Assembly: GCF_949628265.1 (NCBI RefSeq)
Contig: NC_088790.1
Coordinates: forward strand, 6,390,545 to 6,454,544
Reading direction: 5' to 3'
DNA: 64,000 nt
Origin: Cloeon dipterum
Taxonomy: Eukaryota > Arthropoda > Insecta > Ephemeroptera > Baetidae
The notes beneath the pieces were generated by a model. The model saw only the letters and a program-made list of their open reading frames with translations, was not told the DNA's origin and did no database searches. Of the stretch, positions 13,401 to 25,200 are shown piece after piece. Each line of letters starts with the position of its first letter. Positions within the stretch are counted from its first letter, which is position 1. Made by a program: the position numbers and the translations under genes.

Positions 13401-16400
13401 CAATGTTTGAAGTTACATAATACCGCGTGCCTTTTTGCCAACGGCACATCTCTTTGAAATCGCACCGGCAATCTCTGACGGCAGCAGGCGGGCTTTTTTA
13501 GATACTTGAGGAACATCTCACGCTCATTAATTGAAAGGGCTGGCGATCATTATCTTTGGTGACTCGCGCGTTCTAAGAAAAGGACTTGGCCCTTCGCACT
13601 CGTCGCAATTATGCGATGATTCATTAAATTAATAAATAAGCCGGTAGCTTGTTGAGGGCGCTGCGGGAATTTAAATAAACGCACGCACGCACGCAACGCG
13701 CGTCTAGTGACGAAGGGTGTGCACGTGGACTTTATGATCGGATTGTGACGCGCGCGCTCTTCGGGCGCAATTCGCACCGCTCAGCCTACACTCCGCTCTT
13801 CCTGTCACTTCTTTTGAGAGCAGGAGTTGATTAAAATTTGCTTTGAAGACGCGGGATTTCCAATGCTGATTGATTTTCTTTATTGCTTCTGCCGCTAACG
13901 GACAAAATTGAAAATTTTCTGCGTCACCTCGCGCTATACACTTTATTCACTCGGGTATTAAAGGGATTCCTCAGAAGAAGTTATGTAATCGGAAAACCTA
14001 ATTATCTCTGTGAGCACGGTGGATTATTCTAGGGAATAAATTATAATCGCTGTTGGAGAAAATACACGAGCAAACAAATTATATAGGTGTCATAATTGGG
14101 CTTTTATTATTCTCAATTTTATAATATAAATAAATAAAACAGTTCTTACCTCATTGACTTTGTAATTTTTGTGTAGGGCCAGTGCAGATGGACAAGCGTA
14201 ACTGGAAAAACTGTGATTCTCCCAGGAAGTTCCCTTCTCCAATTAACAGACATCGAAAGGATCGTCTTGCAACAGGTCGCTCTTGCCAAGTTGCAGCAGC
14301 TCAATTTGGGCGTCAACATTCGCGTTCCCCCAGGTGATACACAGAATTTGATTTTTTGCCAGTGCTTGTGGAAGCGCAGCCCTAAAATGTGTCATTCGAG
14401 CGTGTGTTATTAAAGGAACAAAATTATTGCACTCTCGGTGTTGACAGTAATTATTTTAATGCGCAACACCAACGCAAGCAAGCGTTTGCAGCTCGTATTA
14501 TACAGCGCAAATTATGATTCCCGGGTGTATTGAAGTATGACGTCTATTGTCTGCCACCCACTGCCGCGCTAATATCAGAAATCGTTGTGCAATGATCATG
14601 CCCTTAATTGCTGAAGGTACACAATAGTTTTCCCGGAAAATTCCATCCTGCTGAATGCACAAAATGAAAAGACACTCCTCCTTAATGAACTGCGTTCCAC
14701 CAATTGAAATTGCTTTCGTCAATTGGGTGAATTGTCCTTAATTAATGTGTGTGGAATTTGTAGATGAAAGTACGACCCCCGCTGCCAAGCCGAAAAGGAG
14801 GCCGTATCTTTTGAAGAGGAAGGCTTTGACGACTGGCTTTTTTGACACTGGCAGGAAAGATGAAAATAAAGAAAAAGGTAAACACAAACCTGATTGGTGC
14901 CGGGTTGCAGGAGAGATACAGGATTCCGTGCAAACATCTAAAGGATGTTATTGTATGTTTTTCCAAGACTTTTTTTAGCCGTCCTTGCTTATCCGTTTAT
15001 CTCTTGAATATCAATGCCGTTATCTGACCTTTCATGAAAATAGCCAAGACATTCCTGGCAGACGCAACCTTTTGGCAGAACCTCCCCCACTTTTGTTCTC
15101 GCCGGCCAAATGTGGCACAGACGCAATAAAACAGGCTTTTAATTAATATTGTCGGCGGTGCAAATGAGCAACGGAAATAGAAGCGTCGCCTAATAAAATC
15201 GAGAGTTGGCGAGTTTTGATATTAAAATCGAATTAACGGTGGCAGCGAGAGAAGTGAAACTGTCTTAACATCAACAAATAACGCGCCCTTTCGTCTATTT
15301 TCGCTTTGCTCTCGAGTTTATATGTAAGCTCCGACGTGTGTGCTTGCTGCGTGCGAATAATAAACAAGACGGCAGTGTAAACAAAATATCGGCCTATGTG
15401 TCATCCAAATAAATGCACCACGAGCGAACCCTTTCCCTCCCTCCCATCCTGCCGTTCTTATATTAAAGTCGCCGCCGAGAGGTATCGATCTTGAGGCTTC
15501 ACTCCATCATTTCGTCCCGCTCTTTTTACGATATTGGTTTTGCGGCGAAAAACGGATTGTGAGCGCGAATAGGGTACGCAGGTCAAATACGATTTACAAT
15601 AAAACCGGGGAAAAGAATAAATTGAAAAAGGTTTTCATCTCTTCAGGGACCATTTTCAAGCGTGTAATGAGTTATGATATTCCTCTTTCCTCACCGCCAA
15701 TTTGAACTGATTGCCGCAGATGGTGCCAATTTGGTGTTTGGCATTCCCCTGGTGCAGTGCATCGCCAACGACCGGCTCAGCGAGGGCAGGACCGAGCTGC
15801 GGAGGCGGTCGCACCACGGCAGCAGAACCAGTTGCTCCTCGCTGGCCGAGGCGGCCAAGCCTGAGAAGGTAGCGCCTGAATTTACGAGCTATGCAACCCG
15901 AGCGGCTTTGCTGTCGCGCGGGCAGCATAGCTGCGATGAATTGCGATCGCTCGCTCGCTCGTCGGCAGATTGCGTCTAATGGAGCGTCGCATTACTTTGT
16001 TAAGCAAATTGATGATACTGAATTCCCATGCTCCGCACATCCTGTCGGTCGAGCGAGCGGATTGTAAGCGTTCCTCCCGCGTGCTGAGAAAACTGATCAG
16101 CTGTTGTGGTTGGACCAGCGCCCAGAGAAAAAAATCCGCAAATTCGATTTTTGGAACTGACTGACCCGATTGATTTCTTTCAAAGGGCGGTTCCTGTGAA
16201 TCATTACCCGCCGGTCTGCTCGAAGTTGCCGCCGACGAGGAGCCAATCTCGCCTTCTGTGCCGCACCTAGTCTCAACCTGTTGCAACCACATATCAAAGT
16301 ACGGTCTCAACACCTTGGGCATTTTCCGTGTGAGCAGTTCAAAAAAGCGCGTGCGACAGGTAATTTATTTACCCACTGCCGCCACCGTGGCAGGCAGCGA

Positions 16401-19349
16401 GTAATTCTCTCTCTCTCTACTTTTTCTCTTCCTCTCCTTGCAGCTGAGAGACGACTTTGACAGCGGCAGGGACGTCGAGATGCCACCCGACCTGTGCCCG
16501 CACGACGCTGCAACGCTCCTCAAGGAGTTTTTCCGCGACTTGCCGGACCCGTTGATGAGCAGAGAACTTTACCCCGCCTTTATTCAAACCCAACGTGAGC
16601 GCACTCGAGACAACGAATTGGGCGATTCAATTAAAACTTTGTGCCTCGCAGGAATAAGAAATCGTCGTTTGCAGTTGGAGGCGTTGTGCCACTTAGTGCA
16701 GCTTCTGCCCGCCGTCAATAGGGATACTCTAGCCACGCTTTTGGCTTTCCTAAACAACGTTTCACAAAACGCGACGGATAGAAGAAGCGATGCTGGTAAA
16801 ATGATACAAAAAATAATGATATTTTCCAACAAGCAAAAAGGTTTTCCCGCTCATATTTGGCTTCTTGCGAACCAGCCAACTGGCTTGAAAACGTTTTTGT
16901 TAATTCAATTGGCAACATAAGCAATTTGCATATGGTGCAAAAATATCTCCCACACCTGAGTCAACAAAACCTCTTGTTTGCCTCTATCTCTTTCAAAGTA
17001 AAAACTAGATATATTTTTCAAACGAATATTTTTCAGGCGAGGTCGTGCCTGGCAACAAAATGGACAGCACAAATTTGGCCACCTTGTTCGCACCGAATAT
17101 TCTGCACTGTTTCAAGCCGGGCGCGAAGGAGGTTGACAAACCAGAAGAGCGGTCGGACGCCATCAACGTGACGAGATCTCTAATTGATCACTACGCAGAG
17201 GTGTTTGAAGTGAGTGATAAATATCGACAGCGCCGCCTAAATTTAGTCTGCGTGCCTTTCTCTTTCTCTCTGTCTCACACATTGTAATTTGCCCCGCCGA
17301 CCATAGGTGTCCGCCGAGCTGCTGGACGAGATGTACGTTCACATGATGGACAGTCACCCAGACACCCTGGACCAGCTACTTAGGAAGCTCTGCTACGGCA
17401 GCGACGAGTAAGAACAATTTGATTTATTATCTTACTGAATTTGCATGCGAATAATTAAAATTGTAATTCAAAGATTAAAACACTTGAATTGGTATTTTTT
17501 TAATTTAAAAAAAAACTTTCGGAAAAATTCATTGAAAACAAAACTCTGCAAATTTGTCTTATAATTCAACGTGATGTCTGCCTACATGATTTTTTTTTAT
17601 TGCGCTGTCATTACAGTTTGGCTGACGATGGGGACAACAGCGTGTTCGAGGGTAGTGAAGGTGGTTCTTCAGTACCGCGAACCCCCACGGATGGAACTCT
17701 TACTCCAGTCTCCAACACAGCAGACGAGCCTCAGAGGTAAATCGTTGTGAAACAGGCCGTTAAATTTGTTATGTTTATTAATGGAATGCTTGCGTCACAG
17801 GAGCTGGGCTGACTCACCTAAAAAAGTTTGGACGCGCGAAGAGTTCCTTCACGAAACAGCCGGCATGGGAGGACCAGATGTAGGAAATAGGTAATCTTTA
17901 TTACACAATTTTTAACAAAAACTGACAAGAGCAACTTTATTTGTTATTAAAGCTTAAGTTGCAATAATTTGTAAAGAAGAGCTTTTAGCATGTTTAATTT
18001 GGAAATCAATTTTTGATTGTTAAAATAAGTTTAACTCACGCTAACTTACTAAACTTTTGGTTGGTTCATTTTCTTAGATAGTGAAAAGAAAAAAATCGAA
18101 TAGTGTGTGCATAATTGGATTTTTGTTTTCCAAATGACGCTGACATCCATTTGAAATTAATATAATTTTGTACAAGAGAGTTAGTAATTAATCTAAAAAA
18201 TGATCGGTTTCAGTCATAGAGCGAGAGAACGATCCAAAAAGCGGGGCAAGGAGGAAGAAACGCCCACACGCTGGTTCCAAGGCTCTCGGAAGCGCGAGAA
18301 AAGTTCGTCGGAAGAAGGTCGGCGGCGACGGTCGGGCGGCAGCGAGCCGACCACCCCCATTTCCAGCCCGCCAACCCTCAGCTTTCCTTCGTCGCGCTCT
18401 CCGTCCTTGGACACGTCGGGGGTGATCACTGCCAGCCTCAAGATCCCGTTCAGTTTGGACGATATTCCGTACATTGAGGACGAGAGGACCACAAGAAGCA
18501 GACCAAGTACAGATTCGGCCATCGGATCTACCCTTAGCCCTGTTTCAGGGGCGAGCTCCCCTTCGGATGAAGGAATAACAGGTACTTTTGCAAATTATTC
18601 GATTCGGCCTCTTTTCCTGGTAATTTGTTAACATTTTGACTTTTATAAAAATCAAGTCTTTTGTTTTTAGCAAAGTAGAAAACAAAATTAAGGGTTTTAT
18701 TTATTGCAAAACTGAATTAGTTAGCAAGGATTTAATTTTTATTGTAGTTGATGGAAGCAAATCTTTCAGTTTCGGTTGACCATTGCGAGGATCAATTACC
18801 GAGACACTAGTAACGGTATTTCAATTTATTTAATTTAAAAATAATGATATTGAGGGAGGTTAGTGTTTGAAATTACTGCATTAATTAAATTATTTTTTTA
18901 ACTGATGAAGAATGCTACTTGCAGAGAGCGTGCTATATTTTTGGAGTCATGTGTTCCATCAACTTATTATCTTTGTTTTGTAACTGTTTCTAGGGCGAAT
19001 CCTCATCCCAACAAAGATTTCCATAGAACCTAAGGACAAAGAAGATGGAGGCAAAACCAAGTTGATGACATCTTCAGAGTCCAAGGTGCAAGTCGTGACC
19101 TCTGGGTCAAAGGTCACGACCACCATGCACACAGTGTTGCGCAAGATCGAACGCACGCCGTCAGGCAAGGAAGAAAAGAAGAAGTACACGCGGCGGCGCT
19201 ACTCGGACACAAGGCACCAGACCACGAATTTCCCGGACGTTGAGGTCCTGGAAAGCGCGGCCGCGGCAGACTCGAATCGGGCCTCGCAGAAATGGAAGCG
19301 GCGCGAGCTCATCGCCAGTGACCCCAAGGAACACGAGACATTCGTTTAA
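10434..19349 (+). CDS. RhoGAP102A: Rho GTPase-activating protein, ARHGAP6/ARHGAP36 family (fly RhoGAP102A type)
   Basis: Fourteen phase-consistent exons: 10434-12348, 12816-12949, 14177-14333, 14764-14877, 15720-15868, 16186-16359, 16444-16594, 16652-16795, 17037-17209, 17307-17407, 17617-17736, 17801-17890, 18214-18581, 18994-19349. They encode 1381 aa. The start has A at -3 and G at +4. Exon 1 gives a 638-aa low-complexity Ser/Arg-rich region with a DKGDK repeat near residue 140 and an ordered-looking segment at about 525-590. A basic segment (about 684-772, exons 3-4) precedes the GAP domain (about 780-990). The GAP domain shows FGIPL, the arginine-finger motif [14 protein letters not shown] (Arg about 871), [14 protein letters not shown] and [15 protein letters not shown]. 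Order and motifs match ARHGAP6/36. The family stimulates GTP hydrolysis on Rho GTPases at the actin cortex; ARHGAP36 lacks the key Arg, but it is present here. The Ser-rich tail ends in ETFV, a class I PDZ ligand. The fly ortholog name is my inference. Confidence 0.9.
12950..14176 (+). other. Largest intron of the RhoGAP gene
   Basis: This 1.2-kb intron lies between coding exons 2 and 3, with a GTGAGT donor after CACAG and a TGTAG acceptor. It contains a short (GCAC)n run near 13680 and no convincing exon. Other RhoGAP introns over 300 nt are 12349-12815, 14334-14763, 14878-15719, 15869-16185, 17891-18213 and 18582-18993; I see no genes in them. Confidence 0.7.
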
Positions 19350-19639
19350 TTGCACTGCGCAAGCGGCTTATCTTGCCGCCGGAAAAGAAGGGTGAATGTC
19401 GGTTTATTCGAGTGAGAAAGTGCACATTATTTTTTTATATTTACGAAGAGTGCTACAGCAGCGCGCCGTAACTGGACACGCGGTGATTTTTTGGTGATCT
19501 GTTTCGTGATATTCATTGAATCTGTCGACGTCAATCAAATGGAAATCTTATCTCAACTGAATGTGCAAAAATTGAATTAAATTAAAAATCAATGCTTACA
19601 GAGACGATGGTGTTTATATGGAAGAAAAATGCGGGGCTA

Positions 19640-19645
19640 AATAAA
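19640..19645 (+). terminator. Poly(A) signal of the RhoGAP gene
   Basis: AATAAA lies about 290 bp after the RhoGAP stop codon and is the first canonical hexamer downstream on this strand. It implies a 3' UTR of about 310 nt. Confidence 0.55.
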
Positions 19646-20360
19646 CTTCACTTTTATTAATGAAACACGTTCTGCTACAGATGGGGAAATTTCTCGAGAA
19701 TTTTTGCATTTCTCTAATATACATCAATCAACACGTTCTTGACCAGCAATTTCCATTACGCTATAACAGGTAATGTTTACACTTTTTGTCCAAAAATATC
19801 TCTTGCAACATCACAATTAATTATTGCTTTTCCCAGTAAAGTTGTTAAAAGCATTAATGAACCGCCACCAAAATTATTTACCAAAAACGAACTAAATATT
19901 AATTTTGATGTTAAATGCACTTAAACGCACTTAAAAGCTGGAATAAAAAATCCTTCTCTAGATATGAATTAATGAACTGTGATATGTTATTTATTATTAC
20001 TTAGTTGTTGAGGTTTGGTCACTTTTTACATGTAATGAGATAGAATATTGCAACAGAATTGAGAAGGAAATTAAGGCGTTCGATGGTTTACTCATAAAAT
20101 GCTCTCAGCAGATATATACTTCAATAATTAGTCGTCAGTGTTAATGTAAGTAGCTCAGTTCAACAGATATGTACACATTATTATTTACATTAATCTAACT
20201 CTGCGCCATGGACCACACATCACACAGTCATAAAGGAATTACTAATAAATTCCAATATCATTCACTCCTCGCTCAGTCACCCTCTAAGGTTAAACACCGA
20301 AATAAATTCAAGGCCTGTAAAAACTACTTGCAACGAATATGTTGACTCTCATCTCTCTCT

Positions 20361-20382
20361 TACACACACACACATACACACA
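20361..20382. repeat. CA-rich microsatellite
   Basis: Alternating AC with a single T interruption, about 22 bp, in intergenic DNA. Confidence 0.8.
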
Positions 20383-20782
20383 CTACTACTTCAGCCGAGG
20401 CGTTTCTAGGACGGAAACTTGCTCGGCCTACTCTAACGGACGGATTGCATCGGGCACTTTTCAATACACATTCAATCACAGGAACTGTGTCCCCTGGAGA
20501 ACACAAAACTGTAATCACATTCATCCAAGCTCACACAACTCGCTTAACTAGCTAAATACTTGGCTCTCCCCGGGAATGGACGCTCGCAAGAAATTTCCTG
20601 GAGCTCCCAGGGCAGGGCTTACTCTAATGGACGGATTTCGCAAGGCATCTCGTATATTTTTCTTATAATTACTTTACTTACAAATCTATTTACGCGACAT
20701 TGTTCCTATCTAGACGAAACAACTACTTTGGCCAGCGAGTTTTCCAACCCACCATTGGAAGCTGTGGCGATGCAAAGGCAAA

Positions 20783-20885
20783 CCAGCGCTGCGAGGTTTG
20801 CCCCTGGAAGATTACGTGGCGAGAGAAGAACTCGCCTGGATGGCGAGTTTTGCGCTCGACACGTAATCTCCTAAAACCCCGCTGG
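20783..20885. repeat. Imperfect ~100-bp palindrome (hairpin or fold-back element)
   Basis: The left arm 20806-20836 pairs with the right arm 20842-20871 over about 30 bp. About five positions mismatch, and the loop is 5 nt. The inner 8 bp (AACTCGCC/GGCGAGTT) and an outer 9 bp (GATTACGTG, with CACGTAATC in the other arm) are perfect. CCAGCG at 20783 and CGCTGG at 20880 extend the symmetry. It could be a fold-back/MITE remnant or a hairpin RNA, though the tiny loop is unlike a typical pre-miRNA. Confidence 0.6.
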
Positions 20886-22214
20886 CAGAGAAGTGTGCGT
20901 CTGACTGAGTCTGTCACATTATATAATATCAGTTTGGTTAACTGGGGTTTGTTATTTTTAAGTGCAAACCAATATATCAACAACTTTTAAAAATACTATA
21001 GCTTTCAAAAAGCTATCTATCCAACCGGAGAAAACAAATAATATAAATCTCACTTAAATTTAACAAACTCACGAAGGACAACAACAATTTAGACGCACAA
21101 GTAAAAATATGCATTTTAGTAATAAAAAAGTCTAACAATAATATACAGTCTGAGACTAGTTTGCATTTCTATCGGTTGGAATGTTATCGATAAAATCATT
21201 AGTGACAAAATTCGGTGTGGCGAAATCGGTCAGAAGTTACGATGAGATTGAAAGATAATATGTAAGAGTGATCAATTGGATTGAGCAATAATAAGTGATT
21301 TTTTTTACAGTGCGAATCACAAAAGTACTGGAAAGAGTGTTTACTAAATTTTGCGCCACAGTGTGCCACCGGAAAAGAGGTTTATCACAGTCAGTCACTA
21401 ACCAAACCACCGTGTCCTCTTCTTTGTACTTTCAAACTTCAGTACTGTGTGTCTGGATGCGCACTTTCTTGATGCTGCCGTTCCGCGAAAACGTGGGCGA
21501 GCCGCCGCTGAAGCCTGGATTTTGGATTCCCAAACCATCCACTCCCTTTGGCCGCGGCTTCTTCAGACTCGATCTCAGCGGGCTGCGCGTAGAGCCGTTG
21601 GTCGAAAGAGTTGCTACTGACCCCACGCTCCCTGTCACCGTGCTCATTGTTGTCGACGGCGAACCTAGATAGATTCATAGTATTAAAAATTAAAAAATTA
21701 ATTAAGTTATTTCACTATCGATTTTCCAGTATCCAATTTCTTTATCTGCAGGATATGCAGATAATTAATTAACAGTGTGTTTTTGATAACACCCGGTTCC
21801 TATTTTTTCAGCAACCATTGTAGAATAACGTTTATCGTTAACAATAAGTTGATTAGGAAATAGAGATATTTTGTGAGTTTTTTTTAGGACAAATTATTTA
21901 GGTAAAATTCGTAACAGTTACATTTGTTGGAAATTAGATCAAATTTCCAATGTATTTTTAGCATCTCCTCTTAACTGTAAATTTTTCTGAACGAAAAGAT
22001 AACTCATTTCTTTTTGAGAGTCAATAAAATATAGGATAGAAAAACTGTTGCTGTCGCTCCAACTCAAGATCTCATTAAGTGATAATAACTTAAAAATCTT
22101 TGCCAACTTATTCCAACTTAATCAAACTTATAAAATATATATTTATGACGCTGCTAACGCATCAAAGCAAAAACTCTTTGAGCAAGGGAACAACTTTTTA
22201 ATACTGTGTGAAAA

Positions 22215-25200
22215 TCAATATCGAGATTCGGGGCGTGTGTAATGGAAAAAGCGATGTTTACCGGGAGAATAAGGCGGTGAGTAGGGCCTGTTTGGTGAGT
22301 AGGGCCTGTTTGGCGAGTACGGCCTGCCGCTAGCGTTGGTCACGGCCACCCCGTTTTCTTTGAATCCCGGGTTCCCAAAGGTGACAGCTCGAGCCCCAGA
22401 GGGATCTCGGCCGTCCACTTTCGTTGGGTCGCCATCAGTTCTTCTGGTGAAGATAACATCGTAGAGCGCGAGCAGGAACAAAACAAAGTTGAGTACAATA
22501 GAGACCACCTGTAATGAAAAATGTATGAGTTAGCTTCGCAAAACTAGATTTTACGCTGCGGCTCACTTCAAGATAGAACGATGGACCTCGAGTGATTCTG
22601 AATCTGTGGTCCACATCATCTGACTGGATGGCAAAGAGTCCGGCGGATACTATTGACAGCAATACTGCAACAAATTCATTTTTATTTCCACTTGTGTCGC
22701 AATACGCGTCTGATAAATACATAGAAAATCATAGAAGGTATTCAATTTGGCGACGAATCAAATTTCGCTCGCTCTCGTCGCGTCTCCCCGGCGGCAGAAT
22801 CTCGTTTCCGATCGTGCTACTATGGATCTGTTCTGTGCAATGTGTAGCTTTTGCAACACGAATGTCGCGTGCTCACGCAAATAACGCCGCGGTGCGTTAT
22901 CTGATAATTAAACGTCACTCGCTCTCGCCCGTTCGTCTTGACGCGCGCTTGAATTTTACAGCGGCTGCCGTCGCCGTCGCGACTTTCCAACACGCACACG
23001 TATCCCCCGGGGTGGAAAGCGGCAAACTCGCGCGAGGAAATCCAATACTTTATTTTCCTCTTCGCCCATAAAACCAAATCAGTTGTGTAATTAAACCAGA
23101 TGCGCAGTTCCGAACGGATGTGTCGACAGAGGCGGAAGTCTTGCTTGAGCTGCTTTGCTCCAGAAGAGGGGTAAATTTAGAAAAGAACTCGTAAGAGTGC
23201 ATTATTAGTCTACACGTCCTAGCTGTTGTGTTAATTTTTTGTGCTTCATTATGAAAGGAAAAATATCAAGACTTGCCATTGGTGACAATCTTTTAGGCCT
23301 ATTTTTTGCTCGAATATACCAATACAAAAATCATATGTTAACATATTTATTAAAATGTAGCAGAGAATAAAATTAAACAGCTCATTCGCCTAATTCTTGA
23401 TTCATCTCCAATTCGTGAAACTACGAATTAATGAATAAAATTTAAAAACATATTTATGTTAAATCATTCAAATTGTATTCAAGTGGATGGTGAAATTGGT
23501 TAGAAAATCGCTCTTTTTATGCAAATAAAATACATTAAATCAGAACTAAATAGCGTGAAATTTTAATTTACCTGCTAGAATGGCGAACGTGAGTTTTGCG
23601 GACACCACCATCGAATAGTTCATTACAACTCTGTCCTTGCTCACCACCATGGCAATTTGGAACACGCTCAGCACACAGAAGAAGCCCAGGAGGGATGTAG
23701 CTGCGGCGGCGGCAATTCCAGCTCCGTACACCGCACCTAAAACAAAGCGCATAGCAATTAAGGCACACGATTTATCTAAATTTATGTACTGAATAATGCT
23801 GTTGCATTTCAATTGTTCAGCGGTAGCAAAATTATTTCTTGGATCGACATAGTGGTTAGAAGGAATTTGTGCGGGTTAATATCTGGGAAGCACTGACGCT
23901 TTATAGCACAAAACAATCGATTATTGTTTAGTGAGGGATATAGGATGGTAGCTGCGTTCAGGTTCATTAAAGTTAGTCGTGACGTGCCAAAATTTAAACA
24001 CGCCTTGCTCAAGCTGCAGTGGCAGGGCAGAACCATTGTAATTCCCTTCATAGTAAATTTTTGAAACTTCATAAAGCCGCCTGCAGGGAAGTTTCAACTT
24101 TTTTGCGCCTGCTGGCGAAAAAGGTCGGCGACGTAAGAGAGGAGCCAGATTGAAGTAGGGCCAAGCCGATATATACGTGCCTGTAAAATTCGTTTCTTCC
24201 TTGTAGGAGGCAGCCAGTGTTTTATTGCCTCGTAATGGAATTTATTGTGAAGCCTACCCGCCTGAAAACAAGCCTCAGAATGTATATTTACGAGAAGAAT
24301 TACTTCTCTGCGTTGATGCTGACAACGCATAACAAACTTTCTGAAGAAGAAACATGCTTTCTTTGATGATGAGCACAAGTTCTAAGATATTGGGGTTTGC
24401 GCCTCAATGTCTGGAGTTTTAATACCGTGCATACTTTGACCTAGCGCTTAAGCCTCTCTGAGGAAAAACGTGAAGTTTCTTAAAAGAATTCCCGCAGAGA
24501 TAATTTTTTGGGCTAGAGGAAATTACGGTTCGAGTTTCCATGCAAATGATGCTCTAAAAACTTTTGCTTTTTAGCTAAAAACGTTATTTGCTTTACTTAA
24601 CAGAAAAGTACTCAATGCTTTATTAAAGTTTTACGCACTTTCGGCACACTTAATGAATCATTCCCTCCATCCATACGAGCATAAGCTCCGTTTTGTGCCC
24701 CGTAAATATAAAATAACTTTTGAAAAGAGCAATAATAATGAAGTGGTTGGCGGTGGGTTAATCCGAGAATAGTTTTGTAAAAAAAAAATACTGAAGACGT
24801 TTTTGTCAAATATTTTAATCAAGTAAATCATTCGCCTTATATGTATAGAAAATACTATTAGTCAGCTCTCATAAAATACAATTTATGCGTAGTTGGAACT
24901 TAGGTCCACCCTTTTATTTTGAATGTTTTGGCTTTGATGTGCCCAAGTTCTAACTCATTTCCAGATGGAAAAACATTTTTTGATCTCATTCGCGAGGTGA
25001 AGTGGATACATTTTTGTGGAACTTTCGTATTCTGAATGAGAAGCATGGAAGCAAACAAGTCAAGTTTCATTGAGAGATAAATTGCAAGAAATTTATGTTC
25101 CAATAGTATCACACAATCCTCTCATCGTCAGGATTTAGCGAATGATTGTAATTTATTACTATACCGATGTTCTCCACACACTCAATTGACAAACATAGCG

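Larger units (their letters stand above)
19650..22214. other. Spacer between the convergent RhoGAP and claudin-like genes
   Basis: AT-rich DNA holds a CA-rich tract at 20361-20382, a diverged 29-bp duplication (20428-20456 and 20619-20647) and a strong imperfect palindrome near 20.8 kb. No phase-consistent exons were found. The 3' UTR of the minus-strand claudin-like gene must lie in the right part. Confidence 0.6.

Noticed and set aside
24480..24560. Sequence resembling a tRNA B box (GGTTCGAGTTTCC)
   Set aside because: No A box or cloverleaf could be drawn around it.
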